In this document: positions 28,038-37,381 of the stretch, in pieces | Layout: each line of letters opens with the position of its first letter | Position numbering within the stretch: the stretch's first letter is position 1 | Source: Pseudomonas sp. GM50 | GTDB lineage: Bacteria; Pseudomonadota; Gammaproteobacteria; Pseudomonadales; Pseudomonadaceae | NCBI RefSeq assembly: GCF_000282375.1 | Contig: NZ_AKJK01000041.1 | Span: forward strand, 57,832-121,831 | DNA: 64,000 nt | Direction: 5' to 3' | Notes under the pieces: generated by a model | The model's input: the letters and a program-made list of their open reading frames with translations, nothing else | The model's database searches: none | Told to the model about the DNA's origin: nothing | Position numbers and translations under genes: made by a program

Positions 28038-31000
28038 ATGGGTGATCGGCACGACTATGTGGCCCTCGAGTGGGTCAAAGGCGAGATTGCCGAAACGCTG
28101 AAACAGGCTCATCAGGCGATCGAAACCCTGATCGACGATCCACAGGCGACGCACGCCCTGAGTGAGTGTCTGGCCTGTGTCCATCAGGTTCACGGTAGCT
28201 TGCAGATGGTCGAGTTCTACGGCGCGGCCCTGCTCGCCGAAGAGATCGAGCAGTTGACCAGCGCCTTGCAGCAGAACCGCGTCAGCCATCGCGACGAGGC
28301 GATCCATCTGTTACTGCAAGCCCTGGGGCAATTGCCGACTTACCTCGACCGGGTGCAAGGCGCCCGTCGTGACTTACCGCTGGTGGTGTTGCCGCTGCTC
28401 AACGACCTGCGCAGCGCCCGTGGTGAAAGCCTGTTATCGGAAACCAGCCTGTTCAGCCCGCAGCTGCCGGAGCTGCTACCTCTGGGCCCAGAGGCCCTGG
28501 CGCTGCTGGAACCGTCCGACTTGCCGAACGTGCTGCGCAAATTGCGGCAGATGTTGCAGATGGCCCTGGTCGGCTTGTTGCGCGAGCAGGATGACGAAAC
28601 CCACTTCGGTTATCTGGGCAGGGTTTTTACGCGCCTCGAAGCGCTGTGCGACAACGCGCCGCTGAGCCCGTTATGGCAAATCGCTTCGGCACTGGTCGAA
28701 GGCATGCGTAATGGCTCGATTGCCAACAGCCCGGCGTTGCGCAGTCTGTTCAAGGATGCCGATAAAGAGCTCAAGCGTCTGCTCGAACAAGGCATGTCCG
28801 CAATCAATCAACCGGCACCGCCGGAGCTGCTCAAGAGTTTGTTGTTCTATATTGCCAAGGCCGAACACCCCACCGGGCAGATGCTGACCATGAAAGATCG
28901 CTACTCACTTGACGATGCGCTACCCGACGGCGCGATGGTCGATGAAGAACGGGCAAGGCTGGCCGGCCCTGACCGCGACGCCATGCGTTCGGTATTGGCG
29001 GCGCTGTGCGAAGAGCTGGTGCGGGTCAAGGAGCGTCTGGACTTGTTCGTGCGCAGCGACCGTCAGCACACCTCGGACCTCGAAAGCCTGCTGGCGCCCC
29101 TGCGGCAAATCGCCGACACCTTGGCGGTGCTCGGTTTCGGCCAGCCGCGCAAGGTCATCATCGATCAACTGGCAGTGGTGCTGAGTCTCGCTCAGGGCCA
29201 GCGTGAACCCAACGACGCGACCCTCATGGACGTCGCCGGGGCCTTGCTTTACGTCGAAGCGACCCTGGCCGGCATGGTCGGTACCGTGGAGCCGGAAAGC
29301 CAGGAAGATAGCCGTCTGCCGACCACCGACCTGACGCAGATCCATCAGATCGTGATCAAGGAAGCGCGCATTTGCCTGCAACAGGCCAAGGACATGATCG
29401 TCGACTACATCGACGCCGACTGGGACCGCCAGCATTTGCAACCCTTGCCGGCGTTGCTGACCCAGGTGCGCGGTGCGTTGGCGATGATTCCGTTGGCCCG
29501 CGCGGCGAGCCTGGTCGAGACCTGCAACGGCTTCATCCGCGAACATCTGCTGGTGGACCCGGGCCAGCCCGGCTGGCAGCAACTGGACAGCCTGGCCGAC
29601 GTCATCACCAGCATCGAGTATTACCTGGAGCGCCTCAGCGACGACCCCGAAGCACCGGGGGAACACCTGCTCGATGTCGCGGAAAAGGGCCTGGCCTCAC
29701 TCGGCTTCTTCCCCAGCGAACAAAAGGTGCCGATGCTCAAGGATGTGCTCAGCCCCAGTGAAGCCCTGGTCATGCAGGACATGCAGGAATTGGACGACCC
29801 CGAAACCGTTCAGTCTCTGGCCGATGTGCTGGCTAGCCCGGTGTCGTCCGTCAACCCGCCAGCTCTGACCACGCCGGGCAGCCTGTTGCCGCCGCCCGCC
29901 GGTGAAGAACCGGTGGACGATGAACTGCGGGACGTCTTCCTCGAAGAGACTGACGAGGTGCTGGAAGTCCTCGAGGAGTATCTGCCGCGCTGGTCGGCCA
30001 GTCCCGACAGCACATCGGTCTTGAGTGAATTACGTCGCGCCTTCCACACCCTCAAAGGCAGTGGCCGGATGGTCCGTGCGCTGGTGCTGGGTGAGTTGGC
30101 CTGGGCGGTGGAAAACCTGCTCAATCGCGTGCTTGAACACAGCGTTGCACCTTCGCCTGCGGTGCAACAACTGGTGGGTGATGCGCTGAAGCTGTTGCCG
30201 GAACTGGTGGCCGAGTTCGCCGCCAATGCCCAGCGCCAACGCAACGATGTCGATCAATTGGCCGCCCGCGCCCATGCCCTCGCCAAGGGTAATAAGCCGG
30301 TGTCCGATGAGGACGTGCAGGATGTCGCGGCGCTCGATCCACTGTTGCTGGAGATCTTCCGCAACGAAGCCGAAACCCATTTGAGCAGCCTCAACCGCTT
30401 CCTCGACCAAGCCGCCGAGCACGTACCGCTTCAGGCCAGCGACGAGTTGCAGCGGGCATTGCACACCCTGAAGGGCAGCGCCTCGATGGCCGGCGTGCTG
30501 CCGATTGCCGAGCTGGCGGCGTCGCTGGATCAACTGGCCCGGGAGTACAAGGCGCACCGGATTGCCCTCGACCTGGACGAAGTTGAATTGCTGCTGGAAG
30601 CCGAAGGACTGTTCCGCCTTGGGCTGCGACAACTCAAGAGCGACCCGCTGGCTGAAATCCCCGACGCCCGCTCATTGATCGAGCGAACCCACGCAGTGCT
30701 GGCCGAGCGTCTGCAAAGCCTGTTGAGCGCGCCCAATACGAAGCTGCGCATCAAGCGCGATCCGCAACTGATCAACAACTTTCTTGCCCAGGGCATGGAC
30801 ATCCTGCTGGACGCCGAAAGCCTGTTGCAGCGCTGGCAGCAGCATCCCGGCGAGCGACAGGAACTCAGCGCGCTACTGGACGAACTGACCACCCTGGGCG
30901 AAGGCGCGCACCTGGCCGATCTGCATCCGGTGGATGAACTCTGCGAAGCATTGCTCGACCTCTATGGCGCTGTGGAAGAAAGCAGCCTGGCGGTCAGTGA

Positions 31001-33941
31001 CAGGTTTTTCCACGAGGCACAAAGTGCCCATGAAGCGCTGATCAACATGCTCGACGAACTGGCCGCCGGCCAGGAAGTCACTGCGCAACCGCAGCGGGTG
31101 CAAGCCTTGCGCGACTTGCTCGATGAGAGTCTCGATCCATCCGCCATGGGCCTGATTCGCAGTGACGGCAGCCGTACCCTGAGCATCCGCGAACTGGGCA
31201 GTGCCACGACAGAGCTGGAACAGACCGCGACCCAGGTTGAGCTGGACGACGAAATCGTTTCGATCTTCCTTGAAGAGGCGGTGGATATCCTCGAGAGCGC
31301 TGGCCAGGCCTTGCAGCGCTGGCTGAGTGACCCGGACAACGCCGCGCCGCTGTTGTCCTTGCAGCGCGATTTGCACACCCTCAAGGGCGGTGCGCGGATG
31401 GCCGAGGTCGAACCGGTCGGTGATCTGGCCCATGAACTGGAAAGCCTTTACGAAGGCCTGGTGGACCGCCGTTACAGCCACAGCGAAGCGCTGGCGCAAT
31501 TGCTGCAACAGAGCCATGACCGACTGGCCGCGTTCCTTGATCAGTTGCAGCACAACCGTCCATTGGGTGATCCGGGCGAGTTGATCGCGGCCATTCGTGA
31601 GTTTCGCCAGGGCAATGCCGGCAGCGCCGAGGTGATCGAACCAGCGGTCAGCCATGACTCGGCGGGCCATGATCCCGAGCTTCTGGAAATCTTCCTCGAG
31701 GAAGGTTTCGACATCATTGAAAACTCCGGCGCGGCACTGTTGCGCTGGCAGGCCGAGCCGTCGAATCGCCAGGAAATGGAAACCCTGCTGCGCGACTTGC
31801 ACACCCTCAAGGGCGGCGCGCGAATGGTGGAGATTGCACCGATTGGCGACCTGGCCCATGAACTGGAATTTCTCTACGAAGGCTTGTCGGCGGGCGTGCT
31901 GCAACCCACCGCCGAGCTGTTCTCGCTGTTGCAACGCAGCCATGACCGACTGGCGCAGATGCTCGACGCCACCCGCGCCGGTCAGCCGTTGCCGCCGGCC
32001 GATCGGCTGATCGATGCGATCAAGAATTTCAGCCATCCGGCGGTGCCCGAGACATCGGCACCCGTGACGCTGCCCGTAGTGCCTAAAGCCGAGCCAACCG
32101 CGCTGCAACCGGAAGGCACCGACACGGTCAAGGTCTCGGCGGAATTGCTCGACGACCTGGTCAATCTGGCCGGGGAAACTTCAATCTTCCGTGGCCGCAT
32201 CGAACAACAGGTCAACGACGCACGGGTGGCGCTGAGCGAGATGGAAACCACCATCGAGCGCATGCGCGACCAATTGCGCCGCCTCGATACCGAAACCCAG
32301 GGGCGGATTCTCAGCCGTCAGCAAGTCGAAGCCGAACGCCTGGGCTACGAAGAGTTCGACCCGCTGGAGATGGACCGTCACTCGCAGCTGCAACAGTTGT
32401 CACGAGCGCTGTTCGAGTCTGCCTCCGACCTGCTCGACCTCAAGGAAACCCTCGAGCGGCGCAATCACGACGCGGAAAACCTGCTGCAACAACAAGGCCG
32501 CATCAACACCGAATTGCAGGAAGGCCTGATGCGTACGCGCATGGTGCCGTTCGAGCGAATGCTGCCGCGTTTGAAGCGCATCGTTCGTCAGGTCTCCAGC
32601 GAACTGGGCAAGGACGTGGACTTCGTCGTCGGCAACGCCGAAGGCGAGATGGACCGCAACGTCCTCGAACGCATGGCCGCGCCACTGGAACACATGCTGC
32701 GCAACGCCGTCGACCATGGGCTGGAATCTGCCGAGGTGCGTATCGCGGCGGGTAAACCGGCCCAAGGCAAGATCACCCTCGACTTGTCCCGAGAGGGTGG
32801 CGACATCATTTTCGACATCCGCGATGACGGTGCCGGCGTGCCTTTGGACGCCGTGCGGCGCAAGGCGATCAAGCGCGGGTTGCTTGACCCGGACAGCGAC
32901 ATCAGCGACCGCGACGTGCTGCAATTCATCCTGCAACCGGGGTTCTCCACAGCCGAGAAAATCACTCAGATATCCGGGCGTGGCGTCGGCATGGATGTGG
33001 TTCACGAAGAAGTCCGGCAGCTCGGCGGCAGTATGACCATCGACTCTGTGCCGGGGCAGGGCGTGCATTTCCGGATTCGCCTGCCGTTCACCGTGTCGGT
33101 CAACCGTGCGCTGATGGTGCAGTGCGGGGAGGATCAATACGCGATCCCGCTGAACACCATCGACGGCATCGTGCGTGTATTGCCCAACGAACTCGAAGGG
33201 CATTACCGGCTCGATCCGCCGACCTACGAATACGCCGGGCAACGTTACGAGTTGTGCTATCTCGGTGAACTGCTGAAAACCAGTACCCGCCCGAAACTGC
33301 TGGGCCAGAGCCTGCCGTTGCCGGTGTTGCTGGTGCAATGCAACGAGCGGCATGTCGCGGTGCAGGTGGATGCCATGGCCGGCACCCGGGAAATCGTGGT
33401 CAAAAGCCTTGGCCCGCAGTTCGCCGCGGTGCAGGGTTTGTCCGGCGCGACGATTCTCGGTGATGGCCGGGTGGTACTGATTCTCGACTTGCTGGCGCCG
33501 ATCCGCGCCATGCAAGCACAGGTGCCGAAGCGGCCTGTGACTCAAGACGTAGAGCCCGAGCCGCAACGGCCATTGCTGGTGCTGGTGGTCGACGATTCGG
33601 TCACCGTGCGCAAGGTCACCAGCCGTTTGCTGGAACGCCACGGCATGAACGTGCTGATCGCCAAGGACGGTGTCGACGCGATGTTGCTGCTCGAAGAACA
33701 CATGCCCGACCTGATGCTGCTGGACATCGAAATGCCGCGCATGGACGGCTTCGAAGTGGCGACCCAGGTGCGCGCCGACGAGCGCTTGCGGCATCTGCCG
33801 ATCATCATGATCACCTCCCGTACCGGCCAGAAACACCGCGACCGCGCCATGGCCATCGGCGTCAACGACTACCTCGGCAAGCCATACCAGGAATCGGTGC
33901 TGCTCGACAGCATCGCCCGGTGGAGCAAAACCCATGCATGA
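28038..33941 (+). CDS. chpA: Hybrid CheA-type kinase ChpA with multiple phosphotransfer domains
   Basis: ChpA is the kinase of the Pil-Chp phosphorelay. The 1967 residues hold eight phosphotransfer-like units. His sits at the phosphorylation position in five (His49, His670, His809, His1113, His1255, the last four in HTLKG motifs), Thr in two (about Thr475 in LTQVRGAL and Thr951 in ELTTLGEGA) and Arg in one (about Arg356). Then come the dimerisation and ATPase regions (NAVDHGLE, DIRDDGAGV, GRGVGMDVV), a CheW-like regulatory domain and a C-terminal receiver with Asp1896 (LLDIEMPRMDG). P. aeruginosa ChpA is about 500 residues longer. Start set at the ATG preceded by GGAG. Confidence 0.96.
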   Translation: MGDRHDYVALEWVKGEIAETLKQAHQAIETLIDDPQATHALSECLACVHQVHGSLQMVEFYGAALLAEEIEQLTSALQQNRVSHRDEAIHLLLQALGQLPTYLDRVQGARRDLPLVVLPLLNDLRSARGESLLSETSLFSPQLPELLPLGPEALALLEPSDLPNVLRKLRQMLQMALVGLLREQDDETHFGYLGRVFTRLEALCDNAPLSPLWQIASALVEGMRNGSIANSPALRSLFKDADKELKRLLEQGMSAINQPAPPELLKSLLFYIAKAEHPTGQMLTMKDRYSLDDALPDGAMVDEERARLAGPDRDAMRSVLAALCEELVRVKERLDLFVRSDRQHTSDLESLLAPLRQIADTLAVLGFGQPRKVIIDQLAVVLSLAQGQREPNDATLMDVAGALLYVEATLAGMVGTVEPESQEDSRLPTTDLTQIHQIVIKEARICLQQAKDMIVDYIDADWDRQHLQPLPALLTQVRGALAMIPLARAASLVETCNGFIREHLLVDPGQPGWQQLDSLADVITSIEYYLERLSDDPEAPGEHLLDVAEKGLASLGFFPSEQKVPMLKDVLSPSEALVMQDMQELDDPETVQSLADVLASPVSSVNPPALTTPGSLLPPPAGEEPVDDELRDVFLEETDEVLEVLEEYLPRWSASPDSTSVLSELRRAFHTLKGSGRMVRALVLGELAWAVENLLNRVLEHSVAPSPAVQQLVGDALKLLPELVAEFAANAQRQRNDVDQLAARAHALAKGNKPVSDEDVQDVAALDPLLLEIFRNEAETHLSSLNRFLDQAAEHVPLQASDELQRALHTLKGSASMAGVLPIAELAASLDQLAREYKAHRIALDLDEVELLLEAEGLFRLGLRQLKSDPLAEIPDARSLIERTHAVLAERLQSLLSAPNTKLRIKRDPQLINNFLAQGMDILLDAESLLQRWQQHPGERQELSALLDELTTLGEGAHLADLHPVDELCEALLDLYGAVEESSLAVSDRFFHEAQSAHEALINMLDELAAGQEVTAQPQRVQALRDLLDESLDPSAMGLIRSDGSRTLSIRELGSATTELEQTATQVELDDEIVSIFLEEAVDILESAGQALQRWLSDPDNAAPLLSLQRDLHTLKGGARMAEVEPVGDLAHELESLYEGLVDRRYSHSEALAQLLQQSHDRLAAFLDQLQHNRPLGDPGELIAAIREFRQGNAGSAEVIEPAVSHDSAGHDPELLEIFLEEGFDIIENSGAALLRWQAEPSNRQEMETLLRDLHTLKGGARMVEIAPIGDLAHELEFLYEGLSAGVLQPTAELFSLLQRSHDRLAQMLDATRAGQPLPPADRLIDAIKNFSHPAVPETSAPVTLPVVPKAEPTALQPEGTDTVKVSAELLDDLVNLAGETSIFRGRIEQQVNDARVALSEMETTIERMRDQLRRLDTETQGRILSRQQVEAERLGYEEFDPLEMDRHSQLQQLSRALFESASDLLDLKETLERRNHDAENLLQQQGRINTELQEGLMRTRMVPFERMLPRLKRIVRQVSSELGKDVDFVVGNAEGEMDRNVLERMAAPLEHMLRNAVDHGLESAEVRIAAGKPAQGKITLDLSREGGDIIFDIRDDGAGVPLDAVRRKAIKRGLLDPDSDISDRDVLQFILQPGFSTAEKITQISGRGVGMDVVHEEVRQLGGSMTIDSVPGQGVHFRIRLPFTVSVNRALMVQCGEDQYAIPLNTIDGIVRVLPNELEGHYRLDPPTYEYAGQRYELCYLGELLKTSTRPKLLGQSLPLPVLLVQCNERHVAVQVDAMAGTREIVVKSLGPQFAAVQGLSGATILGDGRVVLILDLLAPIRAMQAQVPKRPVTQDVEPEPQRPLLVLVVDDSVTVRKVTSRLLERHGMNVLIAKDGVDAMLLLEEHMPDLMLLDIEMPRMDGFEVATQVRADERLRHLPIIMITSRTGQKHRDRAMAIGVNDYLGKPYQESVLLDSIARWSKTHA

Positions 33942-34389
33942 ACACCGCTCCAGCAACCTCACTGGCCTGCTGCTGCCCCTGGCCGACCGCAACCTGATCC
34001 TGCCCAACGTCGCCGTCGCCGAACTCATCGATTACCAACCTGGCGCTTTCGATCTCGATACACCACCGTGGTACCTGGGACGGGTGACGTGGCGGGAACG
34101 ACAGATTCCGTTGCTAAGTTTCGAATCGGCGTGTGGCAACAAAGTGGTGATCGGTGAGCGGGCGCGGATCGTCATCCTCAATGCCCTTGGCGGGCGGCCT
34201 GAGCTGAAGTTCATTGCGCTGCTGGTGCAGGGGATTCCGCGGTCTTACAAACTCGACAGTCAGTTGAGCTATGTGGATGTGCCGTTGTGTGCGCTGGAAC
34301 AGGCGGCGGTGCAGGTGGGGGAGCAAGTGGCCAAGGTGCCGGATTTGTTGGCGCTGGAAGAATTGCTTGTGAGTGCTGGGTTGGTCTGA
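33934..34389 (+). CDS. chpC: CheW-like protein ChpC
   Basis: The 151-residue protein is a compact CheW-type domain (LTGLLLPLADRNLILPNVAVAELIDY at the start, WRERQIPLLSFE later). ChpC is the second adaptor of the Pil-Chp cluster and may link further receptors to ChpA. It overlaps chpA by eight bases; no methylesterase gene (chpB) lies between them. Confidence 0.9.
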   Translation: MHEHRSSNLTGLLLPLADRNLILPNVAVAELIDYQPGAFDLDTPPWYLGRVTWRERQIPLLSFESACGNKVVIGERARIVILNALGGRPELKFIALLVQGIPRSYKLDSQLSYVDVPLCALEQAAVQVGEQVAKVPDLLALEELLVSAGLV

Positions 34390-34395
34390 CTGGCC

Positions 34396-34475
34396 CCTTC
34401 GCGGGCTAGCCTCGCTCCTACATTGGATCTGCGGCGTGCACAAAACCGTGTAGGAGCGAGGCTTGCCCGCGAAGG
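34396..34475. repeat. REP pair, family A, heads inside
   Basis: The arms CCTTCGCGGGCTAGCCTCGC and TGTAGGAGCGAGGCTTGCCC face each other with heads inside. It lies between convergent chpC and the DUF6124 gene. Confidence 0.88.
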
Positions 34476-34504
34476 CGGCCTCCAACTTACCAAAGACCTG
34501 GCTG

Positions 34505-34882
34505 TTAAACCCCGGCCCGAGCCTTCATCTGCAACGACTCATGATGATCCAGCACTCGCTCCACCAACAACTGCACGCCATCGGCCAAACGGCTGAGCGC
34601 CAAGGCTACAGAGCGGCGTGAGCCTTCCACATCGTCCGCCAGATCGGCGGCAATGGCGCTGATGGACAGCAGGTCTTCGGAGGCATTGGCCAGAAGGGCT
34701 TCGGTGTCGATATCGGGGGAGACGGTGAAGAGCTGGGATTTACGGCGTTTGGCCGGTTTTTCGTGGGGTGACGGGAAGTAATGGGAGAGGGCGCGGTCGG
34801 CGGCTTCCTTCATTTTTTCTGCATCGAGGGATGCTTGGGAATCGGCGTCGGTTTCCGGGGGATTGGGAGTAGCTTTGAACAT
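34505..34882 (-). CDS. Small DUF6124-type (DUF3077-like) protein
   Basis: The 125-residue soluble protein begins MFKATPNPPETD, typical of a Pseudomonas-specific small protein family (DUF6124, related to DUF3077), and contains FTVSPDIDTEALLANASEDLLSISAIAADLA. It has no signal peptide and its function is unknown. The ATG at 34882 follows GGAG; an in-frame ATG at 34918 would add 12 residues and overlap the proposed antisense target. It is preceded by a structured RNA resembling C4 antisense RNA, suggesting post-transcriptional control. Confidence 0.8.
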   Translation of the reverse strand: MFKATPNPPETDADSQASLDAEKMKEAADRALSHYFPSPHEKPAKRRKSQLFTVSPDIDTEALLANASEDLLSISAIAADLADDVEGSRRSVALALSRLADGVQLLVERVLDHHESLQMKARAGV

Positions 34883-34935
34883 AGTGAAGCTCCATTTAAT
34901 GAGTTTCAGCTGCTCCATCGGGTTCCAATCGAAGG

Positions 34936-35016
34936 GGTGGCAGCTGTACGCGGGCTGGAACCCGGGCAAACGGACAAAACCCGACAGACACTAAGGTCTC
35001 CCGCGCACAGCCGCCA
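34936..35016 (-). ncRNA. C4-like antisense RNA in the leader of the DUF6124 gene
   Basis: Read on the minus strand, bases 35015-35000 (GGCGGCUGUGCGCGGG) and 34954-34939 (CCCGCGUACAGCUGCC) form an unbroken 16-bp stem with two G-U pairs. It encloses about 45 bases with smaller hairpins. The segment CGGGUUCCA (34964-34956) is perfectly complementary to UGGAACCCG at 34927-34919, and CAGCUGC (34946-34940) to GCAGCUG at 34913-34907; both targets lie 25-45 bases before the start codon. An 8-base match to the first box also occurs upstream (35095-35088). This is the logic of C4 RNA of phages P1 and P7. Class assignment is by inspection only. Confidence 0.55.
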
Positions 35017-35261
35017 TAACGGAGTGCACACATTAAAGGTGCGCAAGCATACGTTATGAAAGGCGCTTTTGCCTCGTTAACACCACGGGGTTCCAATCCC
35101 GGTCGCTGAGTTTGCGGCGACCCCCAAACGATAAAGATCAACGCAAAACCGCACCAGTCGGCGGGTTCCGGCATTGCTGTAGGCAGTGACGCCAGACTGC
35201 GTAGCCTCTCACCGTTCCTGCGGACAAATTTTTAAACACAAAACCCCAAGCGGTCGGACCC

Positions 35262-35393
35262 TGTGGCGAGGGGGCTTGCCCCCGTTCGGCTGCGCAGCAG
35301 TCGTAAACCATTGTTCTCGGTGTACCTGATACACCTCGGTTGCAGGTTTTGGGGCTGCTTCGCAACCCAACGGGGGCAAGCCCCCTCGCCACA
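35262..35393. repeat. REP pair, family C
   Basis: Outer arms TGTGGCGAGGGGGCTTGCCC and inverse; inner pair CTGCGCAGCAGTCGT / GGGGCTGCTTCGCAACCCAA. Confidence 0.9.
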
Positions 35394-35418
35394 AAGGTTT
35401 CTGCGCCAGGTTGAAGAT

Positions 35419-35452
35419 TCCCAAAAAGGGACCGATCGGTCCTATTTTGGGA
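35419..35452. repeat. Long near-perfect palindrome upstream of mdcA
   Basis: The core GGACCGATCGGTCC is a perfect palindrome. It is extended by TCCCAAAA on the left and TTTTGGGA on the right, giving arms of about 16 bases with one unpaired base near each junction. It is not part of any REP family here. It could be an operator or a terminator-like hairpin; it lies 258 bases before mdcA. Confidence 0.6.
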
Positions 35453-35528
35453 CTTATCGGTTGTTTGCTCTCTGCCATGAGCGACGAAATGCTTCGTCAT
35501 CGAAAGCTGCGGGGATTGTTCTGGCCCC

Positions 35529-35593
35529 ATCGCGAGCAGGCTCGCTCCCACAGGGATGACGCGTTCCAATGTGGGAGCGAGCCTGCTCGCGAT
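35529..35593. repeat. REP pair, family B, heads inside
   Basis: Arms ATCGCGAGCAGGCTCGCTCC and the inverse, with the TGTGGGAG heads facing each other, just upstream of the mdcA promoter region. Confidence 0.9.
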
Positions 35594-35710
35594 GGCGTCG
35601 GCACGGCCAACCATTAACCTGACCGTAACAATCCAACACGCTGCTTGATTGATGCCCCCCACCCAACGCTCCTAAGGTGACTCCCACGACAGCGAACCCG
35701 TGGAGTGGTC

Positions 35711-37381
35711 ATGACAACAACAATATCCCCCGACTCGCGATGGACGCGGCGGCGCAGCGAAAAGCAGCGGCGCCTCGAATTGGTGAAGGGGCTTGCCGAC
35801 GGTGTGGTGTTGCCCACCGACAAGATCGTTGCGGCGCTGGAGGCATTGATCCTGCCCGGCGACCGTGTGGTGCTGGAGGGCAATAACCAGAAGCAGGCGG
35901 ACTTCCTTTCCCGCTCCCTGGCCAAGGCCGATCCGGGCAAGCTGCATGACTTGCACATGATCATGCCCAGCGTCGGGCGTTCCGAGCACCTGGACCTGTT
36001 CGAGCGCGGCATTGCCCGCAAGCTCGACTTCTCTTTTGCCGGCACCCAAAGCCTGCGCATCAGTCAGTTGCTCGAAGACGGCCTGCTGGAAATCGGCGCG
36101 ATCCACACCTACATCGAGCTCTATGCGCGGCTGGTGGTCGACTTGATCCCCAATGTCGTACTCTCGGCCGGTTTCATGGCCGACCGCGCCGGCAACATCT
36201 ACACCGGCCCGAGCACCGAAGACACCCCCGCATTGATCGAACCGGCCGCCTTCAGCGACGGCATCGTCATCGTCCAGGTCAACCAATTGGTGGACGACGT
36301 CAGCGAACTGCCTCGCGTGGACATTCCCGCATCCTGGGTCGACTTCGTGGTGGTGGCGGACAAACCGTTCTACATCGAACCGCTGTTCACCCGCGACCCA
36401 CGCCACATCAAGCCTGTGCATGTGTTGATGGCGATGATGGCGATCCGCGGCATCTACGAAAAACACAACGTTCAGTCGCTCAACCACGGCATCGGTTTCA
36501 ACACCGCCGCCATCGAACTGATCCTGCCGACCTACGGCGAATCCCTCGGTTTGAAGGGCAAGATCTGCCGCAACTGGACGCTCAATCCTCACCCAACCCT
36601 GATCCCGGCCATCGAAAGCGGCTGGGTCGAAAGCGTGCATTGCTTTGGCACCGAACTGGGCATGGAAAACTACATCGCTGCCCGGCCTGATGTGTTTTTC
36701 ACTGGCCGCGACGGCTCACTGCGCTCCAACCGGATGTTCTGCCAATTGGCAGGGCAATACGCGGTGGACCTGTTCATTGGTGCAACTCTGCAGGTCGACG
36801 GCGACGGTCATTCCTCCACCGTGACGCGCGGTCGCCTGGCCGGTTTCGGTGGTGCGCCGAACATGGGCCACGACCCGCGTGGTCGTCGCCATGGCACACC
36901 GGCCTGGCTCGACATGCGTCACGACGATGCGCCCGAAGCGCTGCTGGAGCGCGGTAAAAAACTTGTGGTGCAAATGGTCGAGACCTTCCAGGAGGGCGGC
37001 AAACCGACCTTCGTCGAAACCCTCGACGCGGTGGAAGTGGCGAAGAAAAGCGGCATGCCGCTGGCGCCGATCATGATCTATGGCGACGACGTCACCCACT
37101 TGCTGACCGAAGAAGGCATCGCCTATTTGTACAAGGCCCGTTCCCTTGAGGAACGTCAGGCGATGATCGCTGCCGTCGCTGGCGTGACCGCCATCGGCCT
37201 GCGCCACAACCCGAAAGACACCGCCCGCATGCGCCGCGAAGGCCTGATCGCCTTGCCCGAAGACCTCGGCATCCGCCGCACCGACGCCACCCGCGAGTTG
37301 CTCGCGGCCAAAAGCGTGGCCGATCTGGTGGAGTGGTCCGGTGGTCTCTACAACCCGCCCGCCAAGTTCAGGAGCTGGTAA
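35711..37381 (+). CDS. mdcA: Malonate decarboxylase alpha subunit MdcA (ACP transferase)
   Basis: MdcA swaps acetyl for malonyl on the thiol of the acyl-carrier subunit. The 556 residues are full length and resemble the citrate lyase alpha / CoA-transferase family, with [36 protein letters not shown] and [25 protein letters not shown] split across the C-terminal half. GGAG precedes the ATG at 35711. It is the first gene of a nine-gene operon. Confidence 0.96.
   Translation: MTTTISPDSRWTRRRSEKQRRLELVKGLADGVVLPTDKIVAALEALILPGDRVVLEGNNQKQADFLSRSLAKADPGKLHDLHMIMPSVGRSEHLDLFERGIARKLDFSFAGTQSLRISQLLEDGLLEIGAIHTYIELYARLVVDLIPNVVLSAGFMADRAGNIYTGPSTEDTPALIEPAAFSDGIVIVQVNQLVDDVSELPRVDIPASWVDFVVVADKPFYIEPLFTRDPRHIKPVHVLMAMMAIRGIYEKHNVQSLNHGIGFNTAAIELILPTYGESLGLKGKICRNWTLNPHPTLIPAIESGWVESVHCFGTELGMENYIAARPDVFFTGRDGSLRSNRMFCQLAGQYAVDLFIGATLQVDGDGHSSTVTRGRLAGFGGAPNMGHDPRGRRHGTPAWLDMRHDDAPEALLERGKKLVVQMVETFQEGGKPTFVETLDAVEVAKKSGMPLAPIMIYGDDVTHLLTEEGIAYLYKARSLEERQAMIAAVAGVTAIGLRHNPKDTARMRREGLIALPEDLGIRRTDATRELLAAKSVADLVEWSGGLYNPPAKFRSW

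Larger units (their letters stand above)
34883..35710. other. 828-base gene-free stretch between the DUF6124 gene and mdcA
   Basis: It contains, left to right, the leader and C4-like RNA of the DUF6124 gene, a 140-base AT-richer stretch with probable minus-strand promoter (35040-35200), a family C REP, a 34-base palindrome (35419-35452), a family B REP and the upstream region of mdcA. Open frames across it (for example 34896-35174 minus) follow the RNA structure and are not supported as genes. Confidence 0.7.

Noticed and set aside
35083..35105. tRNA T-arm-like sequence GGGGTTCCAATCCC
   Set aside because: No acceptor, D or anticodon arms fit around it; it is better explained as a copy of the antisense target box.
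34896..35174. Open frame of 92 codons on the minus strand upstream of the DUF6124 gene
   Set aside because: It runs exactly through the structured RNA and its target boxes. Its apparent conservation is better explained by conservation of the RNA.
35262..35593. Possible CRISPR-like repeats in the 35 kb intergenic region
   Set aside because: The repeated units are REP arms of two different families in inverted pairs, not evenly spaced direct repeats.
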